A stretch of DNA of 64,000 bases, taken from contig NZ_KB905403.1 in the NCBI RefSeq assembly GCF_000379465.1, positions 62,181 to 126,180 of the forward strand, read 5' to 3'. Positions 1 through 8,471 of this stretch are shown piece by piece. A program made the translations under genes and the position numbers. Below the pieces are notes generated by a model that was not told the DNA's origin, ran no database searches, and was given only the letters and a program-made list of their open reading frames with translations. Within the stretch, counting starts at the first letter, position 1. Every line of letters begins with the position of its first letter. This DNA is from Sciscionella marina DSM 45152 (GTDB taxonomy: Bacteria; Actinomycetota; Actinomycetes; Mycobacteriales; Pseudonocardiaceae).

Positions 1-702
1 GGTGACCGGGAACGGCGGGTGCCGGTCAAGGGGGTGCGCAAGGCGACCGCGCAGGCCATGGTGTCCAGCGCGTTCACCGCCCCGCACGTCACCGAGTTCC
101 TCAGCGTGGACGTCACCCCGATGATGGCCTTCCGCGAGCGGGTGACGAACCGGCCGGAGTTCCGCGAGGTCAAGCTCACCCCGTTGGCGTTCGCGGCGAA
201 GGCGGTGTGCCTCGCGGCGCGGCGCACCCCCGATGTGAACGCGGTCTGGGACGAGGAAGCCCAGGAGATCGTCTACAAGGATTACGTGCACCTCGGGATC
301 GCCGCGGCCACCCCGCGCGGTCTCATCGTGCCGAAGGTCCGGGACGCGGATTCGCTGTCGCTGGCCGAGCTGGCCGCCGCGATCGGCGAGCTCACCGCGA
401 CCGCGCGGGAGGGCAAGACACCGCCCGCGGACATGCGCAGCGGCACGTTCACCATCAGCAACGTCGGCGTGTTCGGGGTCGATTCCGGTACCCCGATCAT
501 CAACCCCGGCGAGTCCGCGATCCTCGCGCTCGGTGCGATCCGGGAGATGCCCTGGGTGGTGGACGGTGAGCTCGCCGTGCGCCAGGTCTGCCAGCTCTCC
601 CTGTCCTTCGACCACCGCGTGATCGACGGTGAACAGGGTTCGCGATTCCTCGCCGACGTGGGTGCCGTGTTCGCCGACCCCGCCAACGCGATCACCTTCT
701 AG
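1..702 (+). CDS. Dihydrolipoamide acyltransferase (E2) of a 2-oxoacid dehydrogenase complex, 5' part missing
   Basis: The reading frame is open to the left edge, so only the C-terminal catalytic (2-oxoacid dehydrogenase acyltransferase) domain is present. It begins just before the conserved [12 protein letters not shown] segment. It contains the catalytic HRVIDG motif near the end, in [15 protein letters not shown], where the His and Asp act in acyl transfer from dihydrolipoamide to CoA. The segment around [13 protein letters not shown] is typical of branched-chain (BkdC-like) E2 proteins of actinobacteria, but the lipoyl and subunit-binding domains lie outside the window, so pyruvate versus branched-chain specificity is not settled. 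The E1 genes would be expected just upstream. The gene ends before a strong palindrome at 757-812 that separates it from the convergent fadE5. Confidence 0.9.
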   Translation, partial: GDRERRVPVKGVRKATAQAMVSSAFTAPHVTEFLSVDVTPMMAFRERVTNRPEFREVKLTPLAFAAKAVCLAARRTPDVNAVWDEEAQEIVYKDYVHLGIAAATPRGLIVPKVRDADSLSLAELAAAIGELTATAREGKTPPADMRSGTFTISNVGVFGVDSGTPIINPGESAILALGAIREMPWVVDGELAVRQVCQLSLSFDHRVIDGEQGSRFLADVGAVFADPANAITF

Positions 703-756
703 AGGCCGAACCAGCTGTATCATACAGCTAATTTGAGGCATTATGATCTGCGAAAA

Positions 757-812
757 GACCCCTCGTGAGTGGAAATGTTGGTTCTAACCAACACAACCAC
801 GCACGAGGGGTC
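757..812. repeat. Intergenic palindrome, copy 1 (probable bidirectional terminator)
   Basis: The right arm is the family core AACCAACACAACCACGCAC. The left arm has several changes in its middle (GTGAGTGGAAATG). The outer ends pair well: GACCCCTCGTG on the left with CACGAGGGGTC on the right. It lies between the convergent E2 and fadE5 genes, where termination is needed for both. Confidence 0.8.
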
Positions 813-827
813 TTCGCTGGCGCTCAG

Positions 828-887
828 CCCCTCGTGCGTGACACGGCTGTGTCTTCGGTTCGCCTCGCAAGCTCGGCGAACGAGGGG
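828..887. terminator. Branched hairpin structure next to palindrome copy 1
   Basis: CCCCTCG (828-834) pairs with CGAGGGG (881-887). Two smaller hairpins lie inside: GACAC/GTGTC (840-853) and TTCGCC/GGCGAA (859-880). The result is a potential three-way junction in the convergent region just past the 3' end of fadE5. There is no T-tract. It shares the CCCCTCGTGCGTG edge with copy 1 but lacks the rest of the core. Confidence 0.5.
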
Positions 888-909
888 TCTTGTGCGTTCG
901 GGCGCCCGA

Positions 910-2742
910 TCAGAAGGCCGCTTCGGGCACGTCCATGAGCGCGTTGTCGGCGTTGTCCACGATGGCGCGGCGCGCGGTCAGTTCGGGCAGCACGTTCTTC
1001 GCGAAGAACGAGGCCGCGGCGAGCTTGCCCTCGTAGAAGGAGCGGTCGCGGGCCGAGACCTCACCGCTGAGCTTGTCCTGGGCGATCGTGGCCTGGCGCA
1101 GCAGCAGCCAGCCGATGAGCAGGTCGCCGACCGACATGAGCAGCCGCACCGAGTTCTGCCCGACCTTGTAGGCCTCGGACCGGTTCTCCTGCGCGGCACC
1201 GAGGAAACCGAACAGGGTGCCGAGCATGCCCTGCACATCCTCGAGCGCGGTGCGCAGCAGCGCCCGCTCTTCCTTGAGCCGCCCGTTTCCGGTGTCGGCG
1301 TCGAGGAACGCGGTGATCTCGTTCGCGACGTGGGTCAGCGCCTTGCCGTTGTTCTTGACGATCTTGCGGAACAGGAAGTCCATGGACTGGATCGCCGTGG
1401 TGCCTTCGTAGAGCGAGTCGATCTTGGCGTCCCGGATGTACTGCTCGATCGGGTAGTCCTTGAGGTACCCGGACCCGCCGAGGGTCTGCAGGGAGTGGTT
1501 GAGCATCTCGTAGGCCCGCTCCGAGCCGACGCCCTTCACGATCGGCAGCAGCAGATCGTTGACCGCGGTGGCGAGCTCGACGTCCCCGTCGCCGTTCTGC
1601 ATCTGGTCGGAGAAGGTTGCGGTGTACGTGTAGACCGCGCGCAGTCCTTCGGTGTACGCCTTCTGCAGCATCAGGATGCGGCGCACATCCGGGTGGTGGG
1701 TGATGCTCACCCGCGGCGCGGTCTTCGAGGTCTCGGTCATGTCGGCGCCCTGCACGCGCTCCTTGGCGTACTCGAGCGCGTTGAGGTAACCGGTGGACAG
1801 AGTACCGATCGCCTTGGTGCCGACCATCATCCGCGCGAACTCGATGACCTGGAACATCTGCGCGATGCCGTCGTGCACCTCGCCCATCAGCCAGCCCTTG
1901 GCGGGGGTGCCGTGCTGGCCGAAGGTCAGCTCACAGGTGGAGGAGCAGGCCAGCCCCATCTTCTCTTCCTCGTTGGTGACGAAGGCACCGTTGCGCTCGC
2001 CCAGTTCACCGGTCTGGCTGTCGAAGTGGAACTTCGGCACGAGGAACAGGGACAGTCCCTTGGTACCCGGCTTGGTCTCGATGCCCGGTCCCTCCGGACG
2101 GGCGAGCACCAGGTGCATGATGTTCTCGGTCATGTCCTGGTCGGCACAGGTGATGAAGCGCTTGACGCCGTCGATGTGCCAGGAGCCGTCCTCTTGCTTG
2201 GTCGCCTTGGTGCGGCCGGCGCCGACATCGGAACCCGCGTCCGGTTCGGTGAGCACCATGGTGGCGCCCCAGCCGCGCTCCACCATCAGCTCGGCCCAGT
2301 GGCGCTGTTCCTCGGTGCCGTTGTCGTGCACGACGCCGGCGAAGTTGGCCGCGCCGAGGTACATGAACACCGCGGGGTTTGCGCCGAGGAAGAGTTCGGC
2401 AGCGGCCCACTGCACCGAGGGCGGGATCCCGAAACCACCGAGCTCGCTCGGCAGTCCGAGGCGGTACCACTCGCCGTCGTGCGCGGCCTGGTACGAGCGC
2501 TTGAAGCATTCGGGAAGGGTCACCGAATGCGTCGCCGGATCGAATTTCGCACCCTCACGGTCGGACTCGGCGAACGAATCGGCGAGCGGTCCGACCGCGA
2601 GGTTGTTGACCTCGCTGAGCACGCCGCGCACCGTGTCCTCGTCGACCTGGTCGAACGCGCCCGTGCCGAGGCGCTCCTGAATGTTGAACACCTCGAACAG
2701 GTTGAATTCGAGGTCGCGCACGTTGCTCTTGTAGTGACCCAT
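910..2742 (-). CDS. fadE5: Acyl-CoA dehydrogenase, FadE5-type
   Basis: FAD-dependent acyl-CoA dehydrogenase of 610 residues, close in length and sequence to M. tuberculosis FadE5 (Rv0244c), which handles a broad range of acyl-CoA chain lengths in beta-oxidation. Visible features are the N-terminal [18 protein letters not shown] segment typical of the FadE5 branch, the FAD/substrate loop [14 protein letters not shown], and the catalytic-base region [11 protein letters not shown] near residue 440, where Glu is the base. The frame could start 21 bases earlier. Position 2742 is preferred because GGGGAG lies 8 bases before the ATG and the protein then aligns with the family N terminus. Two TTAC-N6-GTAA dyads lie upstream at 2781-2818. 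It belongs to the fadA2/fabG4/htdX cluster but is transcribed alone. Confidence 0.95.
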   Translation of the reverse strand: MGHYKSNVRDLEFNLFEVFNIQERLGTGAFDQVDEDTVRGVLSEVNNLAVGPLADSFAESDREGAKFDPATHSVTLPECFKRSYQAAHDGEWYRLGLPSELGGFGIPPSVQWAAAELFLGANPAVFMYLGAANFAGVVHDNGTEEQRHWAELMVERGWGATMVLTEPDAGSDVGAGRTKATKQEDGSWHIDGVKRFITCADQDMTENIMHLVLARPEGPGIETKPGTKGLSLFLVPKFHFDSQTGELGERNGAFVTNEEEKMGLACSSTCELTFGQHGTPAKGWLMGEVHDGIAQMFQVIEFARMMVGTKAIGTLSTGYLNALEYAKERVQGADMTETSKTAPRVSITHHPDVRRILMLQKAYTEGLRAVYTYTATFSDQMQNGDGDVELATAVNDLLLPIVKGVGSERAYEMLNHSLQTLGGSGYLKDYPIEQYIRDAKIDSLYEGTTAIQSMDFLFRKIVKNNGKALTHVANEITAFLDADTGNGRLKEERALLRTALEDVQGMLGTLFGFLGAAQENRSEAYKVGQNSVRLLMSVGDLLIGWLLLRQATIAQDKLSGEVSARDRSFYEGKLAAASFFAKNVLPELTARRAIVDNADNALMDVPEAAF

Positions 2743-2780
2743 GTCGTCAACTCCCCTGGCCATGTTCCGACCGACCGCTA

Positions 2781-2818
2781 TTACTCGCCGGTAACTTCAG
2801 GATATTACCCGAGGGTAA
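2781..2818. promoter_or_regulatory. Paired operator-like dyads upstream of fadE5
   Basis: Two 14-bp inverted repeats, TTACTCGCCGGTAA (2781-2794) and TTACCCGAGGGTAA (2805-2818), lie with centres 24 bp apart, 39 to 76 bases upstream of the fadE5 start. Related TAC-N6-GTA dyads occur upstream of fadA2/fabG4, the SCP2-like gene/TetR pair and, more weakly, the LuxR gene. The size and symmetry fit a TetR-family operator; the protein at 9243-9920 is the local candidate. Confidence 0.65.
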
Positions 2819-2897
2819 GTTCCGGCAAGCGGGCCAAGGGGTGCGCGCGATCACGTCACCCGGTGGGTCGACCGGATGACCTGGAAAAATCGGTTTT

Positions 2898-3713
2898 TCA
2901 GGCGCGTGCGGCACGCAGCGGGCGGGCCGGCGCGGGGACGGCGAGCCCGGTGGCGGTTCCCGGAGCGGTCCGCGCCGGGGCACTGGGCGGCTCGGGCTGC
3001 GTGCTGAGCACGGCGAGCCGGAACGCGATCGCGACCGCGTGCGCCCGGTCCCTGGCGTGCAGCTTGCGCAGGATGCTCTTCACGTGCGTGCGCACGGTCT
3101 CCACGGACACGAAGAGGGTTTTCGCGATCGCCTGGTTCTCCAGGCCGTCCGCGATGAGCTGCAGGACCTGGTGCTCGCGCCGGGAAAGCGGCTGACGGGA
3201 GCTCGGTGTGCGCCCGTTCGCCCCGCGCACGAGCGAGACCAGCGCCGGATCGAGGTAGCGGCGTTCGCTGTGTGCGCGCCGGACCGCCTCGACGATCTGG
3301 GTCGGCTCGGCCGCGCGTAGCACGATCCCGTGCACGCCTGCCGCGGTCGCGTCCGAGATATAGGGCGCGGCGCGGTGCGGATCGCGGACGAAGGACACGA
3401 CCGTCAGCGTCGGAGCGGACGAGACGAGCAGCTTCGTCAGCTGCCCGCGTGGGTCGAGACCGGCGTCGATGAGTGCCACATCCGGGCCGAACCGTTCGAC
3501 GAGCTTCGCTGCCGCATGCACATTGTGCGTCGCGCCGAGCCAGCGAAGGCCTGGTGCGTGATTGACCAGGTTCGCCATCCCATCGCGGAACAACGGAGTC
3601 TGGTCGATGAGCACGACGCCGAGCCCACGGTCGTGCGGTCGTTGTGCGCCGGGCTGGGTACCCGCACGCGATCCCGTCACGCGGAAGGGATTCGAATTAG
3701 CGCTGCCAGCCAT
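2898..3713 (-). CDS. LuxR-family (NarL/FixJ-like) regulator
   Basis: Protein of 271 residues. The N-terminal half resembles a response-regulator receiver fold: VVLIDQTPLFRDGM, then VALIDAGLDPRG, then VVSFVRDP. It lacks a clean acidic pocket and the usual DSDP-type phosphorylation context, so it may be a pseudo-receiver. The C-terminal LuxR helix-turn-helix is clear (LSRREHQVLQLIADGL, then FVSVETVRTHVKSILRKL). A Pro/Ala-rich tail of about 35 residues follows. The ATG at 3713 is chosen because GGAGG lies 4 bases upstream; a TTG start at 3752 would extend it. No histidine kinase is adjacent. It sits inside the fatty-acid cluster, between fadE5 and fadA2, so a role in lipid-linked control is plausible but unproven. 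Confidence 0.8.
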   Translation of the reverse strand: MAGSANSNPFRVTGSRAGTQPGAQRPHDRGLGVVLIDQTPLFRDGMANLVNHAPGLRWLGATHNVHAAAKLVERFGPDVALIDAGLDPRGQLTKLLVSSAPTLTVVSFVRDPHRAAPYISDATAAGVHGIVLRAAEPTQIVEAVRRAHSERRYLDPALVSLVRGANGRTPSSRQPLSRREHQVLQLIADGLENQAIAKTLFVSVETVRTHVKSILRKLHARDRAHAVAIAFRLAVLSTQPEPPSAPARTAPGTATGLAVPAPARPLRAARA

Positions 3714-3774
3714 CCGTCCTCCGATCGGTATTCCACCCGTGCGGGCGATCAAGTGTGCCGCAAACAGGTGTTGT

Positions 3775-3788
3775 TGACCTACGAGTAG
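3775..3788. promoter_or_regulatory. Weak copy of the TAC-N6-GTA dyad upstream of the LuxR gene
   Basis: TGACCTACGAGTAG lies 62 bases upstream of the LuxR-family start. It matches the right half-site of the other dyads well and the left half-site with one change (TGAC for TTAC). It is also part of a tighter palindrome, ACCTAC-GA-GTAGGT, so it may be a distinct operator. Confidence 0.35.
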
Positions 3789-4243
3789 GTATCAGCTCGG
3801 GTGACGGGACAATCTCCCCCTTTTGGGTTGTCCTACCCGCCCGTAACGGAAACCTCTGACTCCGAGCTTTCCATGCGGTCCGCAACTCATTGCATCACCG
3901 ATATTACATGTGGTGCACATGAGACGAACGTTTGTGCATGATTCCGTAGTGCGTGGTTGTGTTGGTTAGAACCAACACAACCACGCACGACCAGTGTTGA
4001 CCTGCGGATTTACGTGGGGCTTCGAGGCGCCTGGAGATCGCCTTTGATCTTCTTGCTGTTTCTAGGGTTCTTGCTAGATAGCTGAATAGGAAAGGAGAAA
4101 TGGTCGGCCGTGAGGCGAAACGACCGACTGCCGCGGACGTTTGGTTGCGAGGGCAATAACCGAAGAAACCCTCAGAAGGGGGAGGCCGTTCGGCGCAACC
4201 CGTATAAGGGATATTTGAGGTTGCCTGACCTCCCTCGTACCGG
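3789..4243. other. Long intergenic region with no convincing gene
   Basis: This stretch between the LuxR promoter and the 3' end of fadA2 is less GC-rich than its surroundings. It holds palindrome copy 2 (3949-3988). It also holds a tiny frame at 4100-4159 on the + strand (ATG, 19 codons, ending in TAA) preceded by AAAGGAG only 2 bases before the ATG. The tiny frame could be a leader peptide or chance. No family is recognised and no long gene is supported. Confidence 0.5.
3949..3988. repeat. Intergenic palindrome, copy 2 (perfect)
   Basis: Perfect 19-bp arms, GTGCGTGGTTGTGTTGGTT and its complement, around the central AG. It lies 256 bases beyond the 3' end of fadA2 in the direction of transcription. 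It is the only copy whose pairing does not extend past the 19-bp core. Confidence 0.9.
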
Positions 4244-5536
4244 TTACCGCTCGAGGATGGCCGTGATGCCCTGTCCGCCGGCCGCGCAGACCGAAATGAG
4301 GCCGCGTCCGGAGCCCTTTCCGGCGAGCAGTTTGGCCAGTGTCGCGACGATCCGGCCGCCGGTGGCCGCGAACGGGTGACCCGCGGCGAGCGAGGAGCCG
4401 TTCACGTTGAGCTTGGCCATGTCGATGGAGCCGAGCGCGGCGTCGCGGCCGAGCCTCTCCTTGCAGAAGCCAGGGTCTTCCCAGGCGGCGAGGGTGGACA
4501 GTACCTGGGACGCGAACGCCTCGTGCACCTCGTAGAAGTCGAAGTCCTGCAGTCCGAGCCCGGCGTTGTCCAGCATCTCCGGAACCGCGTACGCGGGCGC
4601 CATGAGCAGGCCCTCGTCCCCGTGTACGTAGTCGACGGCCGCGGTGCGCGCGAAGGTCAGCCGCGCGAGCACCGGAAGGTTGCGCTCGGCGGCCCATTCC
4701 TCGGTGGCCAGCAGCACGGTCGAGGCACCGTCGCAGAGCGGGGTGGAGTTCCCCGCGGTCATCGTGCCGTTCTCGCCGCCGAAGGTGGGCTTCAGCTTGG
4801 CCAGCTTCTCGGCGTTCGAATCGGGGCGCAGGTTCTGGTCGCGGGTGAGCTTCTGGAAGGGGGTGAGCAGATCGTCGAAGAAGCCCCGTTCGTAGGCGGC
4901 CGCGAGTTTCTGGTGCGAGGCCGCGGCGAGCTCGTCCTGCGCCTCGCGGGTGATGCTCCAGCGCTTCGCTGTGATCGCGGCGTGGTCTCCCATGGACAGC
5001 CCGGTGCGCGGCTCGGCGTTGCGCGGGAAATCGGGCACGACCTGGGTCGGGCGCAGCGCGGTGAGCAGCCGCAGCCGTTCCTGGACGGACTTCGCCGCGT
5101 TCAGCTTGACCAGGATGCGGCGCAGATCGTCGTTGAGTCCGAGCGGCGCGTCCGAGGTGGTGTCCACACCGCCTGCGATGGCCGAGTCGAGCTGGCCGAG
5201 CGCGATCTTGTTCGCCACGTTGACGATGGCCTGCAGGCCGGTGCCACAGGCCATCTGCACATCGGAGGCGGGCGTGTTCGGGGACAGCGTCGAACCGAGC
5301 ACGCACTCGCGGATGAGGTTGAAGTCGCGGCTGTGCTTGAGCACTGCACCGCCCGCGACCTCGCCGATCCGTTCCCCCTGCAGATTGAAGCGGCTGACCA
5401 GTCCTTCGAGGGCCGCGGTGAACATGTCCTGATTGGACGCGCTCGCGTACGGCCCGTTTGAGCGAGCGAACGGAATTCGGTTACCACCGATCACGGCTAC
5501 AGTACGGACCGTGCTCGGAGTCGGCTTCGCGGCCAT
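4244..5536 (-). CDS. fadA2: Acetyl-CoA acyltransferase (thiolase), FadA2-type
   Basis: Thiolase of 430 residues that would cleave 3-ketoacyl-CoA, or condense acyl-CoAs. The catalytic residues are visible: nucleophilic Cys97 in MACGTGLQA, His387 in AAGHPFAATGGR, and Cys417 in SVCAAGGQG. The length and the position beside fabG4 match M. tuberculosis FadA2 (Rv0243). The ATG at 5536 has AGGAGG 5 bases upstream. It is divergent from fabG4, with 145 bp between the two starts that contain a full and a partial TAC-N6-GTA dyad, so the pair is probably co-regulated. The 3' end is followed by palindrome copy 2. Confidence 0.95.
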   Translation of the reverse strand: MAAKPTPSTVRTVAVIGGNRIPFARSNGPYASASNQDMFTAALEGLVSRFNLQGERIGEVAGGAVLKHSRDFNLIRECVLGSTLSPNTPASDVQMACGTGLQAIVNVANKIALGQLDSAIAGGVDTTSDAPLGLNDDLRRILVKLNAAKSVQERLRLLTALRPTQVVPDFPRNAEPRTGLSMGDHAAITAKRWSITREAQDELAAASHQKLAAAYERGFFDDLLTPFQKLTRDQNLRPDSNAEKLAKLKPTFGGENGTMTAGNSTPLCDGASTVLLATEEWAAERNLPVLARLTFARTAAVDYVHGDEGLLMAPAYAVPEMLDNAGLGLQDFDFYEVHEAFASQVLSTLAAWEDPGFCKERLGRDAALGSIDMAKLNVNGSSLAAGHPFAATGGRIVATLAKLLAGKGSGRGLISVCAAGGQGITAILER

Positions 5537-5567
5537 CTGGTCCTCCTGGGTGTGACGAACCTGCTTG

Positions 5568-5598
5568 TTACTGTCGACAATAACCTACCCGTGAGTAG
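5568..5598. promoter_or_regulatory. Operator-like dyads in the fadA2-fabG4 divergent promoter region
   Basis: CTACCCGTGAGTAG (5585-5598) is a full TAC-N6-GTA dyad. TTACTGTCGACAAT (5568-5581) keeps only the left half but shares ten consecutive bases with the dyad in front of the TetR gene at 9160. Both lie within 62 bases of the fadA2 start. Confidence 0.55.
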
Positions 5599-5616
5599 AC
5601 TTGCCCCACTCGTACT

Positions 5617-5660
5617 TCGTGCGTGGTTGTGTCGACGCTGACCAACACAACCACGCACGA
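5617..5660. repeat. Intergenic palindrome, copy 3 (centre decayed)
   Basis: The outer arms TCGTGCGTGGTTGTG and CACAACCACGCACGA still pair, but the central bases (TCGACGCTGAC) no longer do. It lies between divergent genes, immediately before the fabG4 ribosome binding site, where a terminator would be unwanted. Confidence 0.8.
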
Positions 5661-5681
5661 CCGGGGCGGAGAGAGGTGCAC

Positions 5682-7028
5682 ATGGCGAAATCGACAGATC
5701 GGTACCAGTGGTTCGCGAACTCGGGACCGGGAAAACTGCTGGTCGGCAAGCTGGGCTTACCCGAGCCGACGCCGTTGCGCCGATATGAGCCCGGCCAGGC
5801 GCTGCTGACCGGGCCCGCGCTCGTCGCGGGTGACGGCAGGCTCGCGAAGCAGGTGACCGGGCAGCTGCGCGGCGCGGGCGCACACGTGCTCGAGGAACCG
5901 GGCAATGATCGCTACGGCGCGCTCGTGTTCGATGCGAGCGGGGTGAGCGGCCCGGAGGGGCTGCGCGAGATGTACGAGTTCTTCCACCCGGTGATCCGCT
6001 CGCTGGCACCGAACGCGCGGGTGCTGGTGCTCGGTACGCCACCCGAGTCGGTGAGCCAGGTGCCGGGCAAGGTCGCGCAGCGGGCCCTCGAGGGCTTCGT
6101 CCGCTCGGTCGGCAAGGAGCTCAAGCGCGGGGCGACGGCGCAACTGGTCTACGTGGCGCGCGGCGCCGAGGAGTCTGTCGAGTCGACGATTCGGTTCCTG
6201 CTCTCCGCGAAGTCGGCCTATGTGGACGCGCAGGTGGTGCGGGTCGGCACCAAGAACGGTGCGCCGGTCGAGCTCCCGGAGAACTGGGAGCGCCCGCTCG
6301 AGGGCAAGACCGCGGTCGTCACCGGGGCCTCGCGGGGTATCGGTGCCGCGATCGCGGAGGTGTTCGCCAGGGACGGGGCGCACGTGATCGGGGTCGACGT
6401 GCCCGCGCAGGGCGGTGACCTGGCGAAGACGATCAACAAGGTCGGTGGTTCGGCCCTGCAGCTGGACATCACCGCCGAGGACGCCGGGCAGAAACTGATC
6501 GAGTTCTGCGTGCAGCGCCGCGGCGGGCTGGACATCATCGTGCACAACGCGGGGATCACCCGGGACCGCACGCTGGGCAAGATGTCCGACGCCGAATGGG
6601 ACTCCGCGCTCGCGGTGAACCTGATCAGCCAGCTGCGGATCAACGATGCCCTGCTCGCGAGCGAGGCGTTCGGCAACGGCGGCCGGATCATCGGGGTGTC
6701 CTCGATGGCCGGGATCGCGGGCAACTTCGGTCAGACCAACTACGCCACGACCAAGGCCGGGGTGATCGGCATGGTCGACGGGCTCTCCGGAAAGGTCGCG
6801 AAGGCAGGCGCCACGATCAACGCGGTCGCGCCGGGCTTCATCGAGACCAAGATGACCGCCGCGATGCCACTGTTCACCAGGGAGATCGGCAGGCGGCTCA
6901 ACTCGCTGTCCCAGGGCGGGCATCCGGTCGACGTCGCCGAGACGATCGCCTGGTACGCGAACCCGGCCTCCGGCGCGGTGAACGGCAATGTCGTGCGCGT
7001 CTGCGGTCAGAACCTGCTCGGAGCGTGA
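5682..7028 (+). CDS. fabG4: High-molecular-weight 3-oxoacyl-(ACP/CoA) reductase, FabG4-type
   Basis: Protein of 448 residues with two parts. The N-terminal region (about 1-200) is flavodoxin-like and lacks a dinucleotide motif. The C-terminal short-chain dehydrogenase domain has the cofactor motif TGASRGIG near residue 213, NAG after HIVHNAG-like sequence, and the catalytic S/Y/K set, with Tyr near 354 in NYATTK. This build is that of M. tuberculosis FabG4 (Rv0242c), an NADH-dependent 3-ketoacyl-CoA reductase. The ATG at 5682 follows GAGAGG by 5 bases. htdX follows immediately, so reduction and dehydration (or hydration and oxidation) steps are encoded together. The closing residues CGQNLLGA match the family. 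Confidence 0.95.
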   Translation: MAKSTDRYQWFANSGPGKLLVGKLGLPEPTPLRRYEPGQALLTGPALVAGDGRLAKQVTGQLRGAGAHVLEEPGNDRYGALVFDASGVSGPEGLREMYEFFHPVIRSLAPNARVLVLGTPPESVSQVPGKVAQRALEGFVRSVGKELKRGATAQLVYVARGAEESVESTIRFLLSAKSAYVDAQVVRVGTKNGAPVELPENWERPLEGKTAVVTGASRGIGAAIAEVFARDGAHVIGVDVPAQGGDLAKTINKVGGSALQLDITAEDAGQKLIEFCVQRRGGLDIIVHNAGITRDRTLGKMSDAEWDSALAVNLISQLRINDALLASEAFGNGGRIIGVSSMAGIAGNFGQTNYATTKAGVIGMVDGLSGKVAKAGATINAVAPGFIETKMTAAMPLFTREIGRRLNSLSQGGHPVDVAETIAWYANPASGAVNGNVVRVCGQNLLGA

Positions 7029-7030
7029 TC

Positions 7031-7876
7031 ATGGCGACCAAGGAACTCGCGGCGGCACCGAAGCTGCCCGTGCTGTTCGGCAAGGCGGCGCTGACCGGGT
7101 TCACCCGCAAGGGCGGCGAGCTGCCGAGCACCGAGTACACCCGGCAAGGCGTGGCGATCGATCCGCAATCGCTTGCGGAGTACGACCACGTGTGCGGTTT
7201 CCGGCTCTCCGATGTGCTGCCCGCGACCTATCCGCACATGCTCACCTTTCCCATGGCGGCGAAGCTGATGTCCGATCCGGGCTTCCCGTTTCCGCTCGTC
7301 GGGCTGGTGCACGTGCGCAATGTGATCACGGTGCACCGGCCGCTGCTGATCGGTGACCGGCTGGATCTCGCGGTGCACGCGGCCGACCTGCGCGAACACC
7401 CGAAGGGGCAGCAGTTCGACCTGATCTCGCAAGCGTTTGCGGGCGGCGAGCTGGTGTGGGAGGACGTGTCCACCTACCTGCGGCGCGGCGGCGGGAGCGG
7501 TGGTGCGCGTGAGCCGAAGCGGGAATCCGCTCCGGCCGAACCGAAGGCGATCTGGCGGGTTCCCGAGGACATCGGCCGCCGGTACGCCGCGGTTTCCGGG
7601 GACGCGAACCCCATCCACCTGCACGCGCTGACTGCGCGGACGCTCGGGTACCGGAAGGCGATCGCGCACGGCATGTGGTCCAAGGCCCGTTGCCTCGCCG
7701 CGTTCGAAGGGCAGCTGCCCGGGGCCTACCGCGTGGACGTGAAGTTCCAGCTGCCGATGTTCCTGCCCGCGAAGGTCGCCTTCAGTGAGGCGCCCGAGGA
7801 CACCGGGACCCGGTTCGCCTTGCACGATCTGCGCTCCGGGAAACCCCACCTCAGTGGCACGGTAACCCCGCTCTGA
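7031..7876 (+). CDS. htdX: MaoC-like (R)-3-hydroxyacyl dehydratase, HtdX-type
   Basis: Double hot-dog hydratase/dehydratase of about 281 residues. The hydratase-2 signature is visible in the C-terminal half: YAAVSGDANPIHLH near residue 184, with the catalytic Asp and His, followed by AIAHGMWSKAR. It would interconvert (R)-3-hydroxyacyl and trans-2-enoyl thioesters. It matches M. tuberculosis HtdX (Rv0241c) in length and in its place after fabG4. The ATG at 7031 is used. An in-frame GTG at 7025 overlaps the fabG4 stop and is equally possible, implying translational coupling. Transcription probably ends at palindrome copy 4. Confidence 0.93.
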   Translation: MATKELAAAPKLPVLFGKAALTGFTRKGGELPSTEYTRQGVAIDPQSLAEYDHVCGFRLSDVLPATYPHMLTFPMAAKLMSDPGFPFPLVGLVHVRNVITVHRPLLIGDRLDLAVHAADLREHPKGQQFDLISQAFAGGELVWEDVSTYLRRGGGSGGAREPKRESAPAEPKAIWRVPEDIGRRYAAVSGDANPIHLHALTARTLGYRKAIAHGMWSKARCLAAFEGQLPGAYRVDVKFQLPMFLPAKVAFSEAPEDTGTRFALHDLRSGKPHLSGTVTPL

Positions 7877-7890
7877 GCTGTGATTACCCA

Positions 7891-7938
7891 TCTCGTGCGT
7901 GGTTGTGTTGGTTCTAACCAACACAACCACGCACGAGA
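7891..7938. repeat. Intergenic palindrome, copy 4 (perfect core, extended stem)
   Basis: A perfect core with central CT; the outer TCTC/GAGA bases also pair, giving a stem of about 23 bp. It starts 15 bases after the htdX stop and lies upstream of fxsA on the same strand, fitting a terminator between two units. Confidence 0.9.
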
Positions 7939-7977
7939 TCTCGGGAGCGATTTGGCCGGTTCGTTCGTTGACCGGAT

Positions 7978-8466
7978 GTGGCCGTATTTCTGCTTGTCTA
8001 TGTGGTGCTCGAACTGGCCGCGATCGCGGCGGTGAGCTGGGCGATCGGGTTCTGGTGGATGCTGCTCGCCCTGATCGTGGGCGCGCTGCTCGGTTCGTGG
8101 CTGGCCCGCCGGGAAGGGCGCAGGGCGTTCGCGGCGCTCGGCGCGGCGACCCGTTCGGGTGGCACGGGACACGAGGAGTTGACCGATGGCGTGCTGATCG
8201 CGATCGGCGGGGTGGCGATCATGCTGCCCGGTTTCCTCAGCGATCTGCTCGGCTTCGCGTTCCTGCTGCCACCGACCCGCAAGCTGCTGCGCGGGTACTG
8301 GCTGCGGCGGCTGGAGCGGCGCTCCCCCGGGTTGCGCACCGCGAGGATGCGGGGAACCGGGACCGTGGTGGATGGGGAGGTCGTGGACATGCCCGCGGAC
8401 ACTCCTGGCGAACGGAAGGACCGGCCCGCGGACGAGCACACGGTGATCGAGCTGCCGCCGAACTGA
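7978..8466 (+). CDS. fxsA: FxsA family membrane protein
   Basis: Protein of 162 residues with two hydrophobic segments near the N terminus (FLLVYVVLELAAIAAVSWAIGF and WMLLALIVGALLGSWL) and a further pair in the middle (GVLIAIGGVAIMLPGFLSDLLG, FAFLLPPTRKLL). The P-G-F/L-x-SD motif and PPTR are FxsA hallmarks. E. coli FxsA suppresses F-plasmid exclusion of phage T7; its normal role is unknown. The C-terminal 55 residues are charged and probably cytoplasmic. GTG at 7978 is the first start after an in-frame stop and has no clear ribosome site. Confidence 0.88.
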   Translation: MAVFLLVYVVLELAAIAAVSWAIGFWWMLLALIVGALLGSWLARREGRRAFAALGAATRSGGTGHEELTDGVLIAIGGVAIMLPGFLSDLLGFAFLLPPTRKLLRGYWLRRLERRSPGLRTARMRGTGTVVDGEVVDMPADTPGERKDRPADEHTVIELPPN

Positions 8467-8471
8467 CCCGG

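Noticed and set aside
769-3195. An 808-codon frame on the + strand opposite fadE5
   Set aside because: It is the mirror of a clearly recognised dehydrogenase, starts inside the palindrome and has no family features.
5601-7028. An earlier fabG4 start at 5601
   Set aside because: The extension encodes the palindrome; ATG at 5682 has a ribosome site and matches the family length.
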